A stretch of 64,000 nt of DNA from Clostridia bacterium (GCA_017515985.1 JAFWDV010000008.1:132470-196469), one strand, 5' to 3'; positions 8,784 through 18,455 are shown, numbered from the stretch's first letter. Notes: a model not told the origin generated them from the sequence alone. A program made the numbers and translations.

Positions 8784-9806
8784 CTATTTCAAATTTTTTC
8801 TTCTCAATTGCCCACACGCAGCATCAATATCTGAGCCAAGCTCTCTTCTTATCGTTGCCACAATTCCATTATCATTTAAGTAATCTCTAAACTTGATTAT
8901 GTTTTCATTTGTGCTCTTTGTATATGCTCCATTTTCAATCTTATTAATTGGTATTAAATTAACATGGCATAACATTCCTTTTAACAATTTTACCAATCTT
9001 TTTGCATCCTCAAGATTATCATTATTATCTTTAGCAAGAGCATATTCAAAAGAAATTCTCTTATTTGTTATTTTTATATAATCTTTGCATGCTTTAAGCA
9101 ATTCCTCGATATTGTATCTATTATTAACCGGCATCATGCTGCTTCTTTTTTCATCAGTTGTAGCATGAAGTGATATTGATAATGTACATTGTATATTTTC
9201 GTTAGCCAAGTCATATATTCTTGGAACAATTCCACTAGTTGATACGCTTATATGCCTTGTACCTATGTTTAACCCCTTTTGATTGTTTAATATTTTTATT
9301 GCTTTTATTACATTATCGTAATTATCTAATGGCTCTCCAATTCCCATAAAAACAATATTTGATATCTTATCGTTGATGTCCTGCTCAACGGCTATTATCT
9401 GCTCAACGATTTCACCTGCAGTAAGATTTCTTACAAATTTTATACCTGTTGAAGCACAAAATTTACAACCCATCTTGCATCCAATTTGAGATGAAACACA
9501 AACAGTTTTTCCATGATGATATTGCATCAAAACAGTTTCTATTGCATTCCCATCTAGTACATCAAATAAATACTTTTTGGTTCCATCTGATGATTCTTGT
9601 TTTTTTATAATATTATAATTACAAATTTCATAATTTTCTTTTAGTTTATTTCTTAGCTCTATCGATAAATTGGTCATGTCATCAAAAGACTTTACCTTTT
9701 CAACATATAACCATTTAAAAATTTGCTCTGCTCTATACTTCTTTTCTCCAATGTTTATTAGCTCATCTTGTAGTTCGTCTAAATTATAATCTTTTATATT
9801 TTTCAT
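8784..9806 (-). CDS. rlmN: Dual-specificity 23S rRNA/tRNA adenine-C2 methyltransferase
   Basis: This radical-SAM enzyme (340 aa) makes m2A2503 in 23S rRNA and m2A37 in tRNA. It has the cluster motif CKMGCKFCAS and the GIGEPLDNYDNV motif. The catalytic cysteines include one in DAACGQL near the C-terminus, and the N-terminal helix domain has the expected KYRAEQIFKWLY. It heads the prpC-prkC transcription direction. Confidence 0.96.
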   Translation of the reverse strand: MKNIKDYNLDELQDELINIGEKKYRAEQIFKWLYVEKVKSFDDMTNLSIELRNKLKENYEICNYNIIKKQESSDGTKKYLFDVLDGNAIETVLMQYHHGKTVCVSSQIGCKMGCKFCASTGIKFVRNLTAGEIVEQIIAVEQDINDKISNIVFMGIGEPLDNYDNVIKAIKILNNQKGLNIGTRHISVSTSGIVPRIYDLANENIQCTLSISLHATTDEKRSSMMPVNNRYNIEELLKACKDYIKITNKRISFEYALAKDNNDNLEDAKRLVKLLKGMLCHVNLIPINKIENGAYTKSTNENIIKFRDYLNDNGIVATIRRELGSDIDAACGQLRRKNLK

Positions 9807-9880
9807 AAAATAAACATCATCCTTCTTCTTTGCCTTTTATATCATAAATTTGCTAATTTTTCAAGTACTCCATAATATAA

Positions 9881-9918
9881 AATCCACGAAGATTTTTTGG
9901 CTTAAATCTTCATGGATT
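9881..9918 (-). terminator. Terminator after the 71-aa ORF
   Basis: AATCCACGAAGATTT (9881-9895) pairs with AAATCTTCATGGATT (9904-9918). The hairpin ends four bases before the stop of the small gene. Confidence 0.75.
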
Positions 9919-9922
9919 CTTT

Positions 9923-10138
9923 TTATACTCTGGTTAATATTTCATTTAATTTTCTGTCTATTACTGCATTATTCATGTCATCAATTTCATTGTATTCTTG
10001 TAATGCTTTTAGTCTTTTAATAATTTTGCTTTGATTAATTTGTACTTCTAGTAGATATTTTGTTTCGTTATATTGCAATTCATTCAGTAATTGGTATATT
10101 TTCTCCATTTCATTTACAAGCTCTTTTTCGTATCTCAT
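9923..10138 (-). CDS. Small helical protein of unknown function
   Basis: The 71-aa protein is charged, with heptad-like leucine/isoleucine spacing through the whole length (ELVNEMEKIYQLLNEL, SKIIKRLKALQEY). It is probably a short coiled coil without signal or membrane segment. An AAAGGGGTGG ribosome site precedes the ATG. It has its own hairpin terminator and lies between aspS and rlmN. I do not recognise a family. Confidence 0.65.
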   Translation of the reverse strand: MRYEKELVNEMEKIYQLLNELQYNETKYLLEVQINQSKIIKRLKALQEYNEIDDMNNAVIDRKLNEILTRV

Positions 10139-10225
10139 ACAACCACCCCTTTATTAAATTACAACAAGGAAATTGTAACATCATAAATGTAGGATTGTCA
10201 ATATAATTGCGAACATTTTTTTGTA

Positions 10226-12004
10226 TTATTTTTCAGAAAGATCAACTTTTATATGTACATCTCTTAATTGTTCATCAGTAACAACTGATGGAGAATTCAT
10301 AAGTAAATCTCTAGCCTTTTTATTTTTAGGGAATGCTATAACTTCTCTAATATTTAATGAATCTGTAAGAAGTAATATCATTCTATCTAAACCTGGAGCA
10401 GCACCTGCATGTGGTGGTGTTCCATATTGGAATGCTTTATATAACGCACCGAAACGTGTTTCTACATCTTTTTCCGTGTATCCAGCAATTTCAAAAGCTT
10501 TTACCATTAGCTCTGGATTATGATTTCTAACAGCACCTGAAGCCATTTCAAATCCATTACATACAACATCAAACTGATATGCAACAACATCTAATGGATC
10601 TTGTGTCTCTAATGCTTCTAGTCCACCTTTTGGCATAGAAAATGGATTGTGGTTAAAATCTATAGTTCCTTCATCTGATAATTCATACATTGGGAATTCT
10701 GTAATTAAGCAGAATCTATAAACTTCTTTCTCTAATAAATCTAATCGTTTTCCAAGTTCAATTCTAACTAATCCAGCTATTTTTTGAGCTGCTTTAAACT
10801 CATCAGCAATGAAGAAAATAGCATCACCTGTCTTAGCACCAAAATCTGATTCTAAAGAATCTCTTATTTCATCTGATACAAATTTAGCAATTCCACCATT
10901 TACAACATTTTCATTATCAATTTTTACCCAAGCTAAGCCTTTTGCTCCAGCTTCTTCTGTTGCAAATTCTGTCATTTTATCAAAGAACTTTCTGCCTTGC
11001 TCAGCACCATTTGGTACAACTATAGCTTTAACAGTTTTATCTTTAAATGCATTAAATTCTGTTCCTTTGAATAAATCTGTAACATCTTGTATGATTAATG
11101 GATTTCTTAAATCTGGTTTGTCTATACCATATTTTTCCATCGCTTCTCTGTATGGTATTTGAATAAATGGAGCTTCATCAACTTTCCATGTAGTGAATTT
11201 TTTGAATGTTGAAACAAATAGCTCTTGCAATACCTCAAACACATCCTCTTGATTTGCAAAACTCATTTCAAAGTCTACTTGATAAAACTCTCCTGGTGCT
11301 CTATCTGCTCTTGGATCTTCATCTCTAAAGCAAGGAGCAATTTGGAAGTATTTATCAAATCCAGAAATCATAAGCAATTGTTTGAATTGTTGTGGTGCTT
11401 GTGGAAGAGCATAAAACTCTCCTGGATGTAGTCTACTTGGTACTAGAAAGTCTCTTGCTCCTTCTGGTGATGAATTTGCAATTATAGGTGTTTGAATTTC
11501 ATTAAACCCAAGTTCATACATCTTATCTCTTAAATGTCTCATTACTTGAGATCTAAGTAATATTTTATTATGGATTTTATCGTTTCTTAAATCTAAAAAT
11601 CTATACTCTAATCTTAAATCTTCTTTTACAGCATCTATATCTGCCTTTTCTGAATTAATTTCAAATGGCAAAGTAGATTTACATTTTCCTAAAATCTCAA
11701 TTTTATTTGCTATAACTTCAATTTCACCAGTTGGAATTTTACTGTTTTTATTTGATCTTTCAACAACAGTACCTTCAACCTTTATAACTGTTTCAGTAAA
11801 TACTCCTTCAAGCTGTTTTTGAACATTTTCATCATCAGATACAACAATTTGTGTAATTCCATATTGATCTCTTAAATCAATAAACCTCATTCCTCCAAGA
11901 TTTCTTATTCTTTGTACCCAACCAGATAATGTAACTTCTTGATTTACGTTACTTATATTTAGCTCTCCACATGTATGTGTTCTGTATTCATTTTTCATAC
12001 TCAT
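10226..12004 (-). CDS. aspS: Aspartate-tRNA ligase
   Basis: The 592-aa class II synthetase is of the bacterial long type. It has an N-terminal OB anticodon-binding domain (WVQRIRNLGGMRFIDLRD), motif 2 FRDEDPRADRAPGEFYQVD, a GAD insertion domain, and motif 3 GLDRMILLLT. The start at 12004 follows AGGAATGTGA. No T-box leader is visible in the 220 bases upstream, which hold only an AT-rich spacer. Confidence 0.96.
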   Translation of the reverse strand: MSMKNEYRTHTCGELNISNVNQEVTLSGWVQRIRNLGGMRFIDLRDQYGITQIVVSDDENVQKQLEGVFTETVIKVEGTVVERSNKNSKIPTGEIEVIANKIEILGKCKSTLPFEINSEKADIDAVKEDLRLEYRFLDLRNDKIHNKILLRSQVMRHLRDKMYELGFNEIQTPIIANSSPEGARDFLVPSRLHPGEFYALPQAPQQFKQLLMISGFDKYFQIAPCFRDEDPRADRAPGEFYQVDFEMSFANQEDVFEVLQELFVSTFKKFTTWKVDEAPFIQIPYREAMEKYGIDKPDLRNPLIIQDVTDLFKGTEFNAFKDKTVKAIVVPNGAEQGRKFFDKMTEFATEEAGAKGLAWVKIDNENVVNGGIAKFVSDEIRDSLESDFGAKTGDAIFFIADEFKAAQKIAGLVRIELGKRLDLLEKEVYRFCLITEFPMYELSDEGTIDFNHNPFSMPKGGLEALETQDPLDVVAYQFDVVCNGFEMASGAVRNHNPELMVKAFEIAGYTEKDVETRFGALYKAFQYGTPPHAGAAPGLDRMILLLTDSLNIREVIAFPKNKKARDLLMNSPSVVTDEQLRDVHIKVDLSEK

Positions 12005-12224
12005 TCACATTCCTTTCTGTAGACTCTTATGCATTTTAGCTATGATTAAAAGCCTTCTCAATAAAACAATCTTTAATATTATATCAATTTTTTCACAAAT
12101 TTCAATAATTATGTGAAATTTTGGTAAAAAAAGCAAAAAGCACACAAATTGTACATTTTCACACAAAACAAAAAAGAGATAAATTTTTTAAAATTTACCT
12201 CTCTTCATTTATCTATATTATTAT
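12005..12224. other. Intergenic region between aspS and the L,D-transpeptidase
   Basis: This AT-rich spacer holds the aspS ribosome site and, at 12173-12205, an imperfect hairpin (AAGAGATAAATTTT against AAAATTTACCTCTCTT). The hairpin should terminate the transpeptidase transcript. Nothing else is recognisable. Confidence 0.6.
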
Positions 12225-13241
12225 TTAATTAATCTGAATTCCATATCCAGCCGCAATCTCTCTATCCGATGCGGAAGTATTCTTTACGATTACTGTTGTA
12301 CCATATGGAACCATACTATATAATTCAATTACTTCATCATTATGCATCCTTACACAGCCATGTGAACAATGCTTTCCTATACTGCTCTCATCATTTGTAC
12401 CATGAATTGCATATCCTCCAGATTTAAATTGCATCCATCTTCTACCAAGTGCATTTCTTGGACTATCACCAGGAATATTTGGTGTTTTTCCATATGGTCT
12501 ATTTACCATTTTCTCAAATATACTAAACTTACCTTGTGGTGTTGGTGTTCCACTCGCACCTGTTGCACAAGAATACGAAGCAACTAAGTTTCCAGAAGCA
12601 TAATATCTTAGTGTGTTATTTCTACTATTAATAACTATTAAATGATCTAGAATACCAGTTCCACTTGCATCAGAGCTACTGTTATCTGTTGCAACTGGCT
12701 CTGGTTTTGGCTCTGGCTTAGTATCTGAAAGATAATCGCCTCTTACAAAACCTTCTCTACCATTATAATTAATTCTGTACCAAATTCCTGAAACGCCTGT
12801 TATTTCAACTTCACTTGCAAATTTTAATGAACCAACTTTTGAATAGCTTGTCTCAGGTCCAGACCTAACATTTAAGCTATCTGCTGTAGTGAATTTTGTA
12901 CCACTTGCATCTTCCACTACAATTTCTTTTGGCTCTACTTCCTTAGGCTCCGATTTCTTTTCCTTCTTTTTTGTCTCTTCTTTCTTTTCTTCTTTAGGCT
13001 CCTCTTTAGCCTCTTCCTGTGCCTCTTCTTTTTGCTCTTCTTTTTCTTCATTGGTATTCTCTGCTTTTTCAGCTTCTTGCTCTAGCATAGCCTCTTTAGT
13101 ATTTCCATTATCAATATTTTTTTCGAATTGTGAAATTTCAACATCCTTGCGGTTTGACATTATATAGAAAATACTAGCAATTACTATAACTAGCGAAACT
13201 ATAATTGCTGTAACACCAATGTATACTTTTTTTGATTTCAT
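12225..13241 (-). CDS. Membrane-anchored SH3 and L,D-transpeptidase (YkuD) protein
   Basis: The protein of about 338 aa cross-links or modifies peptidoglycan by L,D-transpeptidation. It has a transmembrane anchor (about 5-27), a Glu/Lys-rich spacer (about 45-105), a bacterial SH3 domain (about 112-175, SLNVRSGPETSYSKVG) and a YkuD catalytic domain (about 198-338). The active-site motif HGTNDESSIGKHCSHGCVRM contains the nucleophilic Cys. I choose the ATG at 13241 since AGGAG lies 9 nt upstream; two upstream ATGs touch the ribosome site. It has a perfect consensus promoter and is monocistronic. Confidence 0.93.
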   Translation of the reverse strand: MKSKKVYIGVTAIIVSLVIVIASIFYIMSNRKDVEISQFEKNIDNGNTKEAMLEQEAEKAENTNEEKEEQKEEAQEEAKEEPKEEKKEETKKKEKKSEPKEVEPKEIVVEDASGTKFTTADSLNVRSGPETSYSKVGSLKFASEVEITGVSGIWYRINYNGREGFVRGDYLSDTKPEPKPEPVATDNSSSDASGTGILDHLIVINSRNNTLRYYASGNLVASYSCATGASGTPTPQGKFSIFEKMVNRPYGKTPNIPGDSPRNALGRRWMQFKSGGYAIHGTNDESSIGKHCSHGCVRMHNDEVIELYSMVPYGTTVIVKNTSASDREIAAGYGIQIN

Positions 13242-13276
13242 ATACATCATCTCCTATAATAAACCTTTACTCTATT

Positions 13277-13305
13277 ATTATAGTTTATTTTACATAATTT
13301 GTCAA
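13277..13305 (-). promoter_or_regulatory. Sigma-A promoter of the L,D-transpeptidase gene
   Basis: A perfect TTGACA (13300-13305) and TATAAT (13277-13282) are separated by 17 bp on the minus strand. Confidence 0.85.
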
Positions 13306-13318
13306 CTTTTCTAATTAT

Positions 13319-13347
13319 TTGTAAATTCGAAAGTAATATGATATAAT
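13319..13347 (+). promoter_or_regulatory. Sigma-A promoter of the 43-aa membrane ORF
   Basis: TTGTAA (13319-13324), a 17-bp spacer and TATAAT (13342-13347) lie 30 bp before the small ORF. They are divergent from the transpeptidase promoter. Confidence 0.75.
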
Positions 13348-13376
13348 TGTTTTATCAAATTTTGAGGAGGGATATT

Positions 13377-13508
13377 ATGAAACCCTTACTTGACTTTTTG
13401 AAAGGATTTTTTGGGGCTATCCTACTTCGGGTTGCTATCGCAGCTGGAGCAATACTAATTGGTTATTTTATTATTTCACTATTATTCTCGCTACTTTTCT
13501 TAATATAA
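13377..13508 (+). CDS. 43-aa single-span membrane protein in its own cassette
   Basis: This small ORF has a strong GAGGAGGG ribosome site, its own consensus promoter and a GC-rich terminator. The peptide starts MKPLLDFLKGFFGAILL and is almost wholly hydrophobic from residue 11 on, so one or two membrane passes are likely. It carries an in-frame CGG arginine codon (13428-13430), a codon that is missing from intact native genes here, and it is richer in GC than its neighbours. It therefore resembles the other foreign monocistronic cassettes. Function unknown; a small membrane stress or toxin-like peptide is possible but unproven. Confidence 0.6.
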   Translation: MKPLLDFLKGFFGAILLRVAIAAGAILIGYFIISLLFSLLFLI

Positions 13509-13536
13509 AACCTTCGCCTCAAACAGAAACCCATGA

Positions 13537-13565
13537 CGCTCTTGCTATGCAAGAGCGCCATTTTT
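13537..13565 (+). terminator. Terminator of the 43-aa ORF cassette
   Basis: CGCTCTTG (13537-13544) and CAAGAGCG (13550-13557) flank a 5-nt loop, followed by CCATTTTTATTT. Confidence 0.85.
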
Positions 13566-13578
13566 ATTTCATATGCTT

Positions 13579-13977
13579 TTATCTTCCGCACTTATTTCTG
13601 TATCTACTGAATTGATTGCAACCACTATTTAAATAATAATCCGCCCTACTATCACATCCACAGTTCGATTCGCCGCTGTTATCATTTGGACCTTCATCAT
13701 TATTGTCCCCATCGTTATCATCCTCTTGATTTTGCTGGTATAGCAATCGTCTAAAAAATCTCTTTGCCAGCCTAGTAATTATTGCAGTAATATACGATAT
13801 AATTGTATATACAATTGTATATATCAAAAAGCTTTCATCAAAAACTGAAAAAGTTGCAATTAGAAACGCTGCAAAGATAGTGAGAGCAACTAATATTGGA
13901 TTTCTTATGATTTTTTGCAATACAATAGAAAAAATAATTGTAGCTATAGGAAATGCAAAAAACAGTAATAGATTCAT
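13579..13977 (-). CDS. Small membrane protein with acidic, cysteine-containing tail
   Basis: The 132-aa protein has about three hydrophobic segments within residues 1-75. A basic stretch (RLAKRFFRRLLYQQ) follows, then a highly acidic Asp/Asn/Glu tail with four cysteines (SNCGC, SGCNQ, NKCGR). It lies downstream of the sigma factor and vWA genes in the same direction and may belong to that unit. I do not recognise a family. Confidence 0.6.
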   Translation of the reverse strand: MNLLLFFAFPIATIIFSIVLQKIIRNPILVALTIFAAFLIATFSVFDESFLIYTIVYTIISYITAIITRLAKRFFRRLLYQQNQEDDNDGDNNDEGPNDNSGESNCGCDSRADYYLNSGCNQFSRYRNKCGR

Positions 13978-14054
13978 AATACCTCCACCCTTTCGCTAAT
14001 AAGTATTTGTATATATTATGTATCTTTACTGTTTTTGACACTGCAATTATTTTA

Positions 14055-15812
14055 TTAAACTAGTAAATCTAAAATCTCAATTTCATTTTTTAAACTATCA
14101 TCTTTCAATTCATTTTTCTCATCTTGAATGTATTTTTTAAGATTTCTGAATAATTCTTTGTAATTATCACTAACAACTAACTTTTCAGACTTTCTTTCAT
14201 GTATTCCTAATACATTTACTATATAATCATTATCACATGTAAATTCTGCAACACAGCCATCTAATTGAATCTTAAATTGATCTAATTTTGATTTTTCAAA
14301 TAAAGTCCAATTCTTTAGTGCATTTACATATCTTGCAAGTACGATTGCTTTTCTAATACCCAAATTATCATAATAATCGCCTGATTTTACTTTGAATTCT
14401 GCTTTTTCAGTATTTTCATGCTTATTCTCTTTTACGTCTTTATATGCTATTCTGATTGAAATATCAGCATTTTCTACATCTTTTATTTTCTTTAATTTCA
14501 ATACTACTATTCCACCTTTAACATCTCCATCTGAATTACTTGGTGATGGGAATAATGTATTGATGTGCATAATATTTCCAGATGTTTTATTTACTGAATC
14601 AGATCCATATACATTTTCAATTTCAAATTGCTCTGAATTAACATATAAATCTAAATCGTAAATTAATGGAGTTATCATATAATCAAAATTTTCTGCTAAT
14701 ATCTTATTAAACTCATCAGAGCTATGAACTGAATAATAATTTGAACCTCTAACATCAGAAAGCTTCTCCGTTAGCTCAGTATTAAAGTCTACACCTACAC
14801 CTACAAGTGAAGTATAAATCTTTTTCTCTGCATTTTTTTCAATTTTTCCTGTTAAACCATCAGATGAAATATCTCCTCTATTTGGCATAGCATCTGTTAT
14901 TACAACAATTCTATTTTGATACGATTCATCCTCTAAATATCCTTCAAATAATTCTGTTCCAAGCTCATAACCACTACTAAAGTTTGTTCCTCCCATAGGT
15001 TCAACTTCTAGAATATGGTTCTTAATTTTTTCAAGATCAGTATCTTTAACTGTACTTATTTTCTTACCTATATATCCTTGATCATCAAATAAAACAATAC
15101 CGAATCTATCGTCTGGATTTAATTTATCAATTAAGTTATTTACACATTCTTCAGCAATTTTCATCTTTGATTTATTATCAGATTTGTCTTTCTTATCATA
15201 ATAATATGAATTAAATGATGAAGACATAGATCCAGATATATCCAAAACAATTACCAAGTTTACTTTATTTCTTTGAAAATCACTTTCTTTAATATTTGAG
15301 TTTAATCCAATTGACATGTAATATTCTTGCTCTTTTGATAATGGATTAGTTGAAACTGCAAACGAATATGATGGATAAAACATTTCATCAGATTTTTTAG
15401 CTCTATCTCCTGTATCAAAATAATACTCTGAATATAATCCGTTATACGTAATATCTGTAGATAATGGAAGATATCCATTTTTAATGTTTTGTCTAAAACT
15501 ATCCGTATTACTTGCTCCACCAACTGTGTAGCCTAAGTAACTACCAGTATTTGATTTACTAGAAGCTGACCCAGCTGAAGACATTGCTTCACTTAAAGCA
15601 TCCGTTGCTGTACTGCTATATACCAATCCAGATGAATTACCATATTTACCAGATTTTCCTGGCTTATATAGCCAATCATCTCCACCACCTGGATTTACTA
15701 TCTTTGAAATTATTGGTGCTCCTGTTAAACTAAAAATAATACATACTATAATTCCTATGATGACTATTGTCGATACAATTGCTATTATTATTCCTTTCTT
15801 TCCTACTTTCAT
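14055..15812 (-). CDS. Membrane-anchored von Willebrand factor A domain protein
   Basis: The protein of about 585 aa has an N-terminal transmembrane anchor (residues 7-30) and a Gly/Ser-rich extracellular linker. Its vWA domain starts near residue 190 with an intact metal-binding MIDAS: DISGSMSS, the Thr in GGTNFSSG, and Asp in ITDAMPNRGD. The C-terminal part (from about 390) is beta-rich and unassigned. Such proteins bind ligands or other surface proteins outside the cell. It lies 55 nt downstream of a membrane-tethered sigma factor gene, so surface-stress regulation is a plausible shared theme. Confidence 0.85.
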   Translation of the reverse strand: MKVGKKGIIIAIVSTIVIIGIIVCIIFSLTGAPIISKIVNPGGGDDWLYKPGKSGKYGNSSGLVYSSTATDALSEAMSSAGSASSKSNTGSYLGYTVGGASNTDSFRQNIKNGYLPLSTDITYNGLYSEYYFDTGDRAKKSDEMFYPSYSFAVSTNPLSKEQEYYMSIGLNSNIKESDFQRNKVNLVIVLDISGSMSSSFNSYYYDKKDKSDNKSKMKIAEECVNNLIDKLNPDDRFGIVLFDDQGYIGKKISTVKDTDLEKIKNHILEVEPMGGTNFSSGYELGTELFEGYLEDESYQNRIVVITDAMPNRGDISSDGLTGKIEKNAEKKIYTSLVGVGVDFNTELTEKLSDVRGSNYYSVHSSDEFNKILAENFDYMITPLIYDLDLYVNSEQFEIENVYGSDSVNKTSGNIMHINTLFPSPSNSDGDVKGGIVVLKLKKIKDVENADISIRIAYKDVKENKHENTEKAEFKVKSGDYYDNLGIRKAIVLARYVNALKNWTLFEKSKLDQFKIQLDGCVAEFTCDNDYIVNVLGIHERKSEKLVVSDNYKELFRNLKKYIQDEKNELKDDSLKNEIEILDLLV

Positions 15813-15867
15813 ATAAAACACCCTTTCTTTATTTACAATTTCATTTTTTATTAGATTTCATAATCTA

Positions 15868-16812
15868 CTATTTAGATGTTTTCTTTTTAATCTTTTGTTG
15901 GTGTTTTATAAAAATAATTGAAAAAATAATAGAAATTGTTAAAAATATAGCCGAAACACTTATAATTCCATATGTCTTAATAATGTTTGTTGCAGTAGCT
16001 TCATCTTGCTGATAACCTACAGAGCTATTAATTGTTTCCGAATTAGTGCTAATATTATTTGCCTCATTCTGCTTAGCTGGTGAAACATTTACGCCATCTT
16101 CGCTAATACTTGTAGTCCCTGATATATTCATAGTACCGTTATCAGCACTTTCCTGATTATCAGTACCTTTATTAATATCTTCTCTATACTCACTTTTATT
16201 TGTATGGCCGCTATCGAGATTTCTTGATTTATTCATAACTTTTAATCCAACAACGAAAGATATAATAAACATTGCAAGATTTGACAACGCAATTTTTAGG
16301 GATTTTATTGACTTGTAATAATACCATTGAACAGTAGCAGTTGGCATACACATTATCTGACCGATTTCTTTAAATGTAAAATCAGAAACTACTTTCAAAG
16401 AAATAATCTGCTCTTGCTTTTTATTTAGGCTCTCCGTAAGCTCTTTATAGCTTTCATCATCTATGATATTATCAATTTCATTATTTTCACTTTCAACATT
16501 TTCGATTATGCTCTCTTCGGAGTCTAAAATTCTATTTCTTCCAGCTCTTATGTATTGTAAGCATTCATTTTTTGCGACTGTATACATCCAAGATGATTCA
16601 TACTCAGAGGGCATCTTTTCCACAGGCATTTTAAGTATTTTTTCAAATACATTTTGAGCCACATCCTCGCTATTATCCCTGTTCTTCAGTATTGAAAAAC
16701 AAATTCTATACACAATATCATAGTTATTTTTATAGAATTCGTCAAAATATTTACTTCTATCCTTTTTTATATTTTGAAAATCTTTTTTTACGCTCTCTTT
16801 AATATTATTCAT
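15868..16812 (-). CDS. ECF-type RNA polymerase sigma factor with membrane-spanning C-terminal extension
   Basis: The first 180 residues form an ECF sigma factor. Region 2 is near 25-85 (YDIVYRICFSILKNRDNSEDVAQNVF) and region 4 near 130-180 (KKQEQIISLKVVSDFTFKEIGQIM). The protein then continues with a hydrophobic helix (about 181-195), a polar linker of about 85 residues rich in Asn/Ser, and a second transmembrane helix (about 280-303) with a lysine-rich end. This fuses a sigma factor to its own membrane anchor instead of a separate anti-sigma factor. The ATG at 16812 is preferred over a GTG two codons upstream. It likely controls the adjacent vWA gene. Confidence 0.85.
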   Translation of the reverse strand: MNNIKESVKKDFQNIKKDRSKYFDEFYKNNYDIVYRICFSILKNRDNSEDVAQNVFEKILKMPVEKMPSEYESSWMYTVAKNECLQYIRAGRNRILDSEESIIENVESENNEIDNIIDDESYKELTESLNKKQEQIISLKVVSDFTFKEIGQIMCMPTATVQWYYYKSIKSLKIALSNLAMFIISFVVGLKVMNKSRNLDSGHTNKSEYREDINKGTDNQESADNGTMNISGTTSISEDGVNVSPAKQNEANNISTNSETINSSVGYQQDEATATNIIKTYGIISVSAIFLTISIIFSIIFIKHQQKIKKKTSK

Positions 16813-16911
16813 ATACACCTTACCCCTAGAAAAATTCTAACATACTTGTTTTTTAGATTCAACATTCATTTATAAACAAAACATTATCGAATATTTAATA
16901 TAAATAAAAAG

Positions 16912-16945
16912 AAGCTAAACATCACTGTAAAGCGATATTCAGCCC
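16912..16945 (-). terminator. Terminator of pyk
   Basis: An imperfect long hairpin (AGCTAAACATC paired with GATATTCAGC) lies 22 bases past the pyk stop and is followed by TTCTTTTT on the minus strand. Confidence 0.7.
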
Positions 16946-16966
16946 CTATTTATATTAAACTATATA

Positions 16967-18391
16967 TTATAATTGCTCTATCTTTAAGAAGTTTGTTTGT
17001 TTTGCACCGCTCTTTGGGAATCCTCCAGTAAGTGCGATTATATCTCCTTCTTTAGCTCCCATTAAAGCAACAGCTTTTTCCTTAGCTATTTTTGTGAATT
17101 CTTCAACTGTTGATGCCTTTGGAACAACAACTGGATATACTGCATAATTTAATGCAAGTGAACGAGCTACTTCTTCTGAACTTGTTACAGCTAAAATTAA
17201 GCATCTTGGTTTTAAGTTACTGATTCTCTTTGCTGTATCACCTGATTGTGTAGCAGCAACGATTAATTCAATTCCTAAAACACTTGCAGCATTAACTACA
17301 CTGTTAGCAATAGTTTCTGTAACATTTACTTCTCTTACAGAATCAAATTCATAGTCGTAATCATAGTATTCTTCTGTATCTTTACAGATTTCAGCCATGA
17401 ATTTAACAACTTCGATTGGGAATTTTCCAACTGTTGTTTCTCCAGAAAGCATTACAGCATCTGTTCCATCTAAAACAGCATTTGCAACGTCTGAAACTTC
17501 AGCTCTTGTTGGTCTTGCGCTCTTTTTCATTGATTCAAGCATTTCTGTAGCAACTACTACAAATTTACCTTTTTCACGACATTTTTCAATCATTAATTTT
17601 TGGTATTTTGGTAATTGTTGCATTGGAACTTCAACACCTAAATCACCACGAGCTACCATGATTCCATCAGATACATCTATTATTGAATCTAAGTTTTCAA
17701 CACCTGTTGTACTTTCAATCTTAGATATAATTTTTAAATCTTCTCTATTATATTCTTTTAAGATTTCTCTTGCTGCTAAAACATCATCTGCGCATGATAC
17801 GAATGATAAAGCTAAATAATCACCTTCATGCTCGCATGCATATATGATATCTTCTCTATCAACATCACTTATGAATGGAATGTCTAACTTAACACCTGGT
17901 GCATTTAATGATTTTTTGTTTCCTAAAACACCACCATTTATAATCTTACATGTTACTCCATCATCTTCAACAGAAATAACTTGTATTTTCATTAATCCAT
18001 TTTCTAATAAAACTATAGATCCTACATCTAAGTTATCTATTGCTTGTGGATGGTTAACTGAGAATCTTTCTTCGTTTCCAACAACTGTTTCTTTAACCAT
18101 TCTTATTGTTTTTCCTTCAACTAAGTTGATTCCTTCTCCTTCAACCATTCCATTTCTAAATTCTGGTCCTTTTGTATCATATAGTATTGCAACATTTTTT
18201 CCTGTCATTTCTCTTACTTTATGTACTGAATCAACAACAGCAACTTTCTCTTCTGGTGTAGCATGAGAGAAATTGATACGTGCAACGTTCATTCCAGCTT
18301 CTACCATTTTGCTCATTATAGCTGGATCTGTACTTGCTGGTCCTATACTACATATAATTTTTGTTTTTTTGATATTTGTTTTACAACTCAT
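16967..18391 (-). CDS. pyk: Pyruvate kinase
   Basis: This enzyme converts phosphoenolpyruvate and ADP to pyruvate and ATP. The 474-aa protein has the N-terminal KTKIICSIGPAS, the barrel motif IISKIES, the active-site motif MVARGDLGVEVP and LSGETTVGKFP. It has the standard three-domain length and no C-terminal PEP-utiliser extension. The ATG at 18391 sits 9 nt after AAGGAG. It is monocistronic, with its own promoter and terminator, apart from the gap-pgk-tpi-gpm-eno operon. Confidence 0.97.
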   Translation of the reverse strand: MSCKTNIKKTKIICSIGPASTDPAIMSKMVEAGMNVARINFSHATPEEKVAVVDSVHKVREMTGKNVAILYDTKGPEFRNGMVEGEGINLVEGKTIRMVKETVVGNEERFSVNHPQAIDNLDVGSIVLLENGLMKIQVISVEDDGVTCKIINGGVLGNKKSLNAPGVKLDIPFISDVDREDIIYACEHEGDYLALSFVSCADDVLAAREILKEYNREDLKIISKIESTTGVENLDSIIDVSDGIMVARGDLGVEVPMQQLPKYQKLMIEKCREKGKFVVVATEMLESMKKSARPTRAEVSDVANAVLDGTDAVMLSGETTVGKFPIEVVKFMAEICKDTEEYYDYDYEFDSVREVNVTETIANSVVNAASVLGIELIVAATQSGDTAKRISNLKPRCLILAVTSSEEVARSLALNYAVYPVVVPKASTVEEFTKIAKEKAVALMGAKEGDIIALTGGFPKSGAKQTNFLKIEQL

Positions 18392-18426
18392 TATCCACAT
18401 CTCCTTATATTTTTTTCGACCAGTGT

Positions 18427-18455
18427 ATTATATAATCATTTTCAAAAAAAATCAA
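18427..18455 (-). promoter_or_regulatory. Sigma-A promoter of pyk
   Basis: TTGATT (18450-18455), 17 bp, TATAAT (18427-18432) on the minus strand, about 40 bp before the pyk start. Confidence 0.75.

Noticed and set aside
12005..12224. T-box leader before aspS
   Set aside because: No AGGGTGGNACCGCG-type T-box sequence or specifier stem is visible.
17397..17819. Long open frames opposite pyk, pnp (20631-21077), pfkA (62294-62731) and aspS
   Set aside because: They mirror highly conserved genes on the other strand, lack ribosome sites and show no protein-like pattern; they are shadows of biased codon use.
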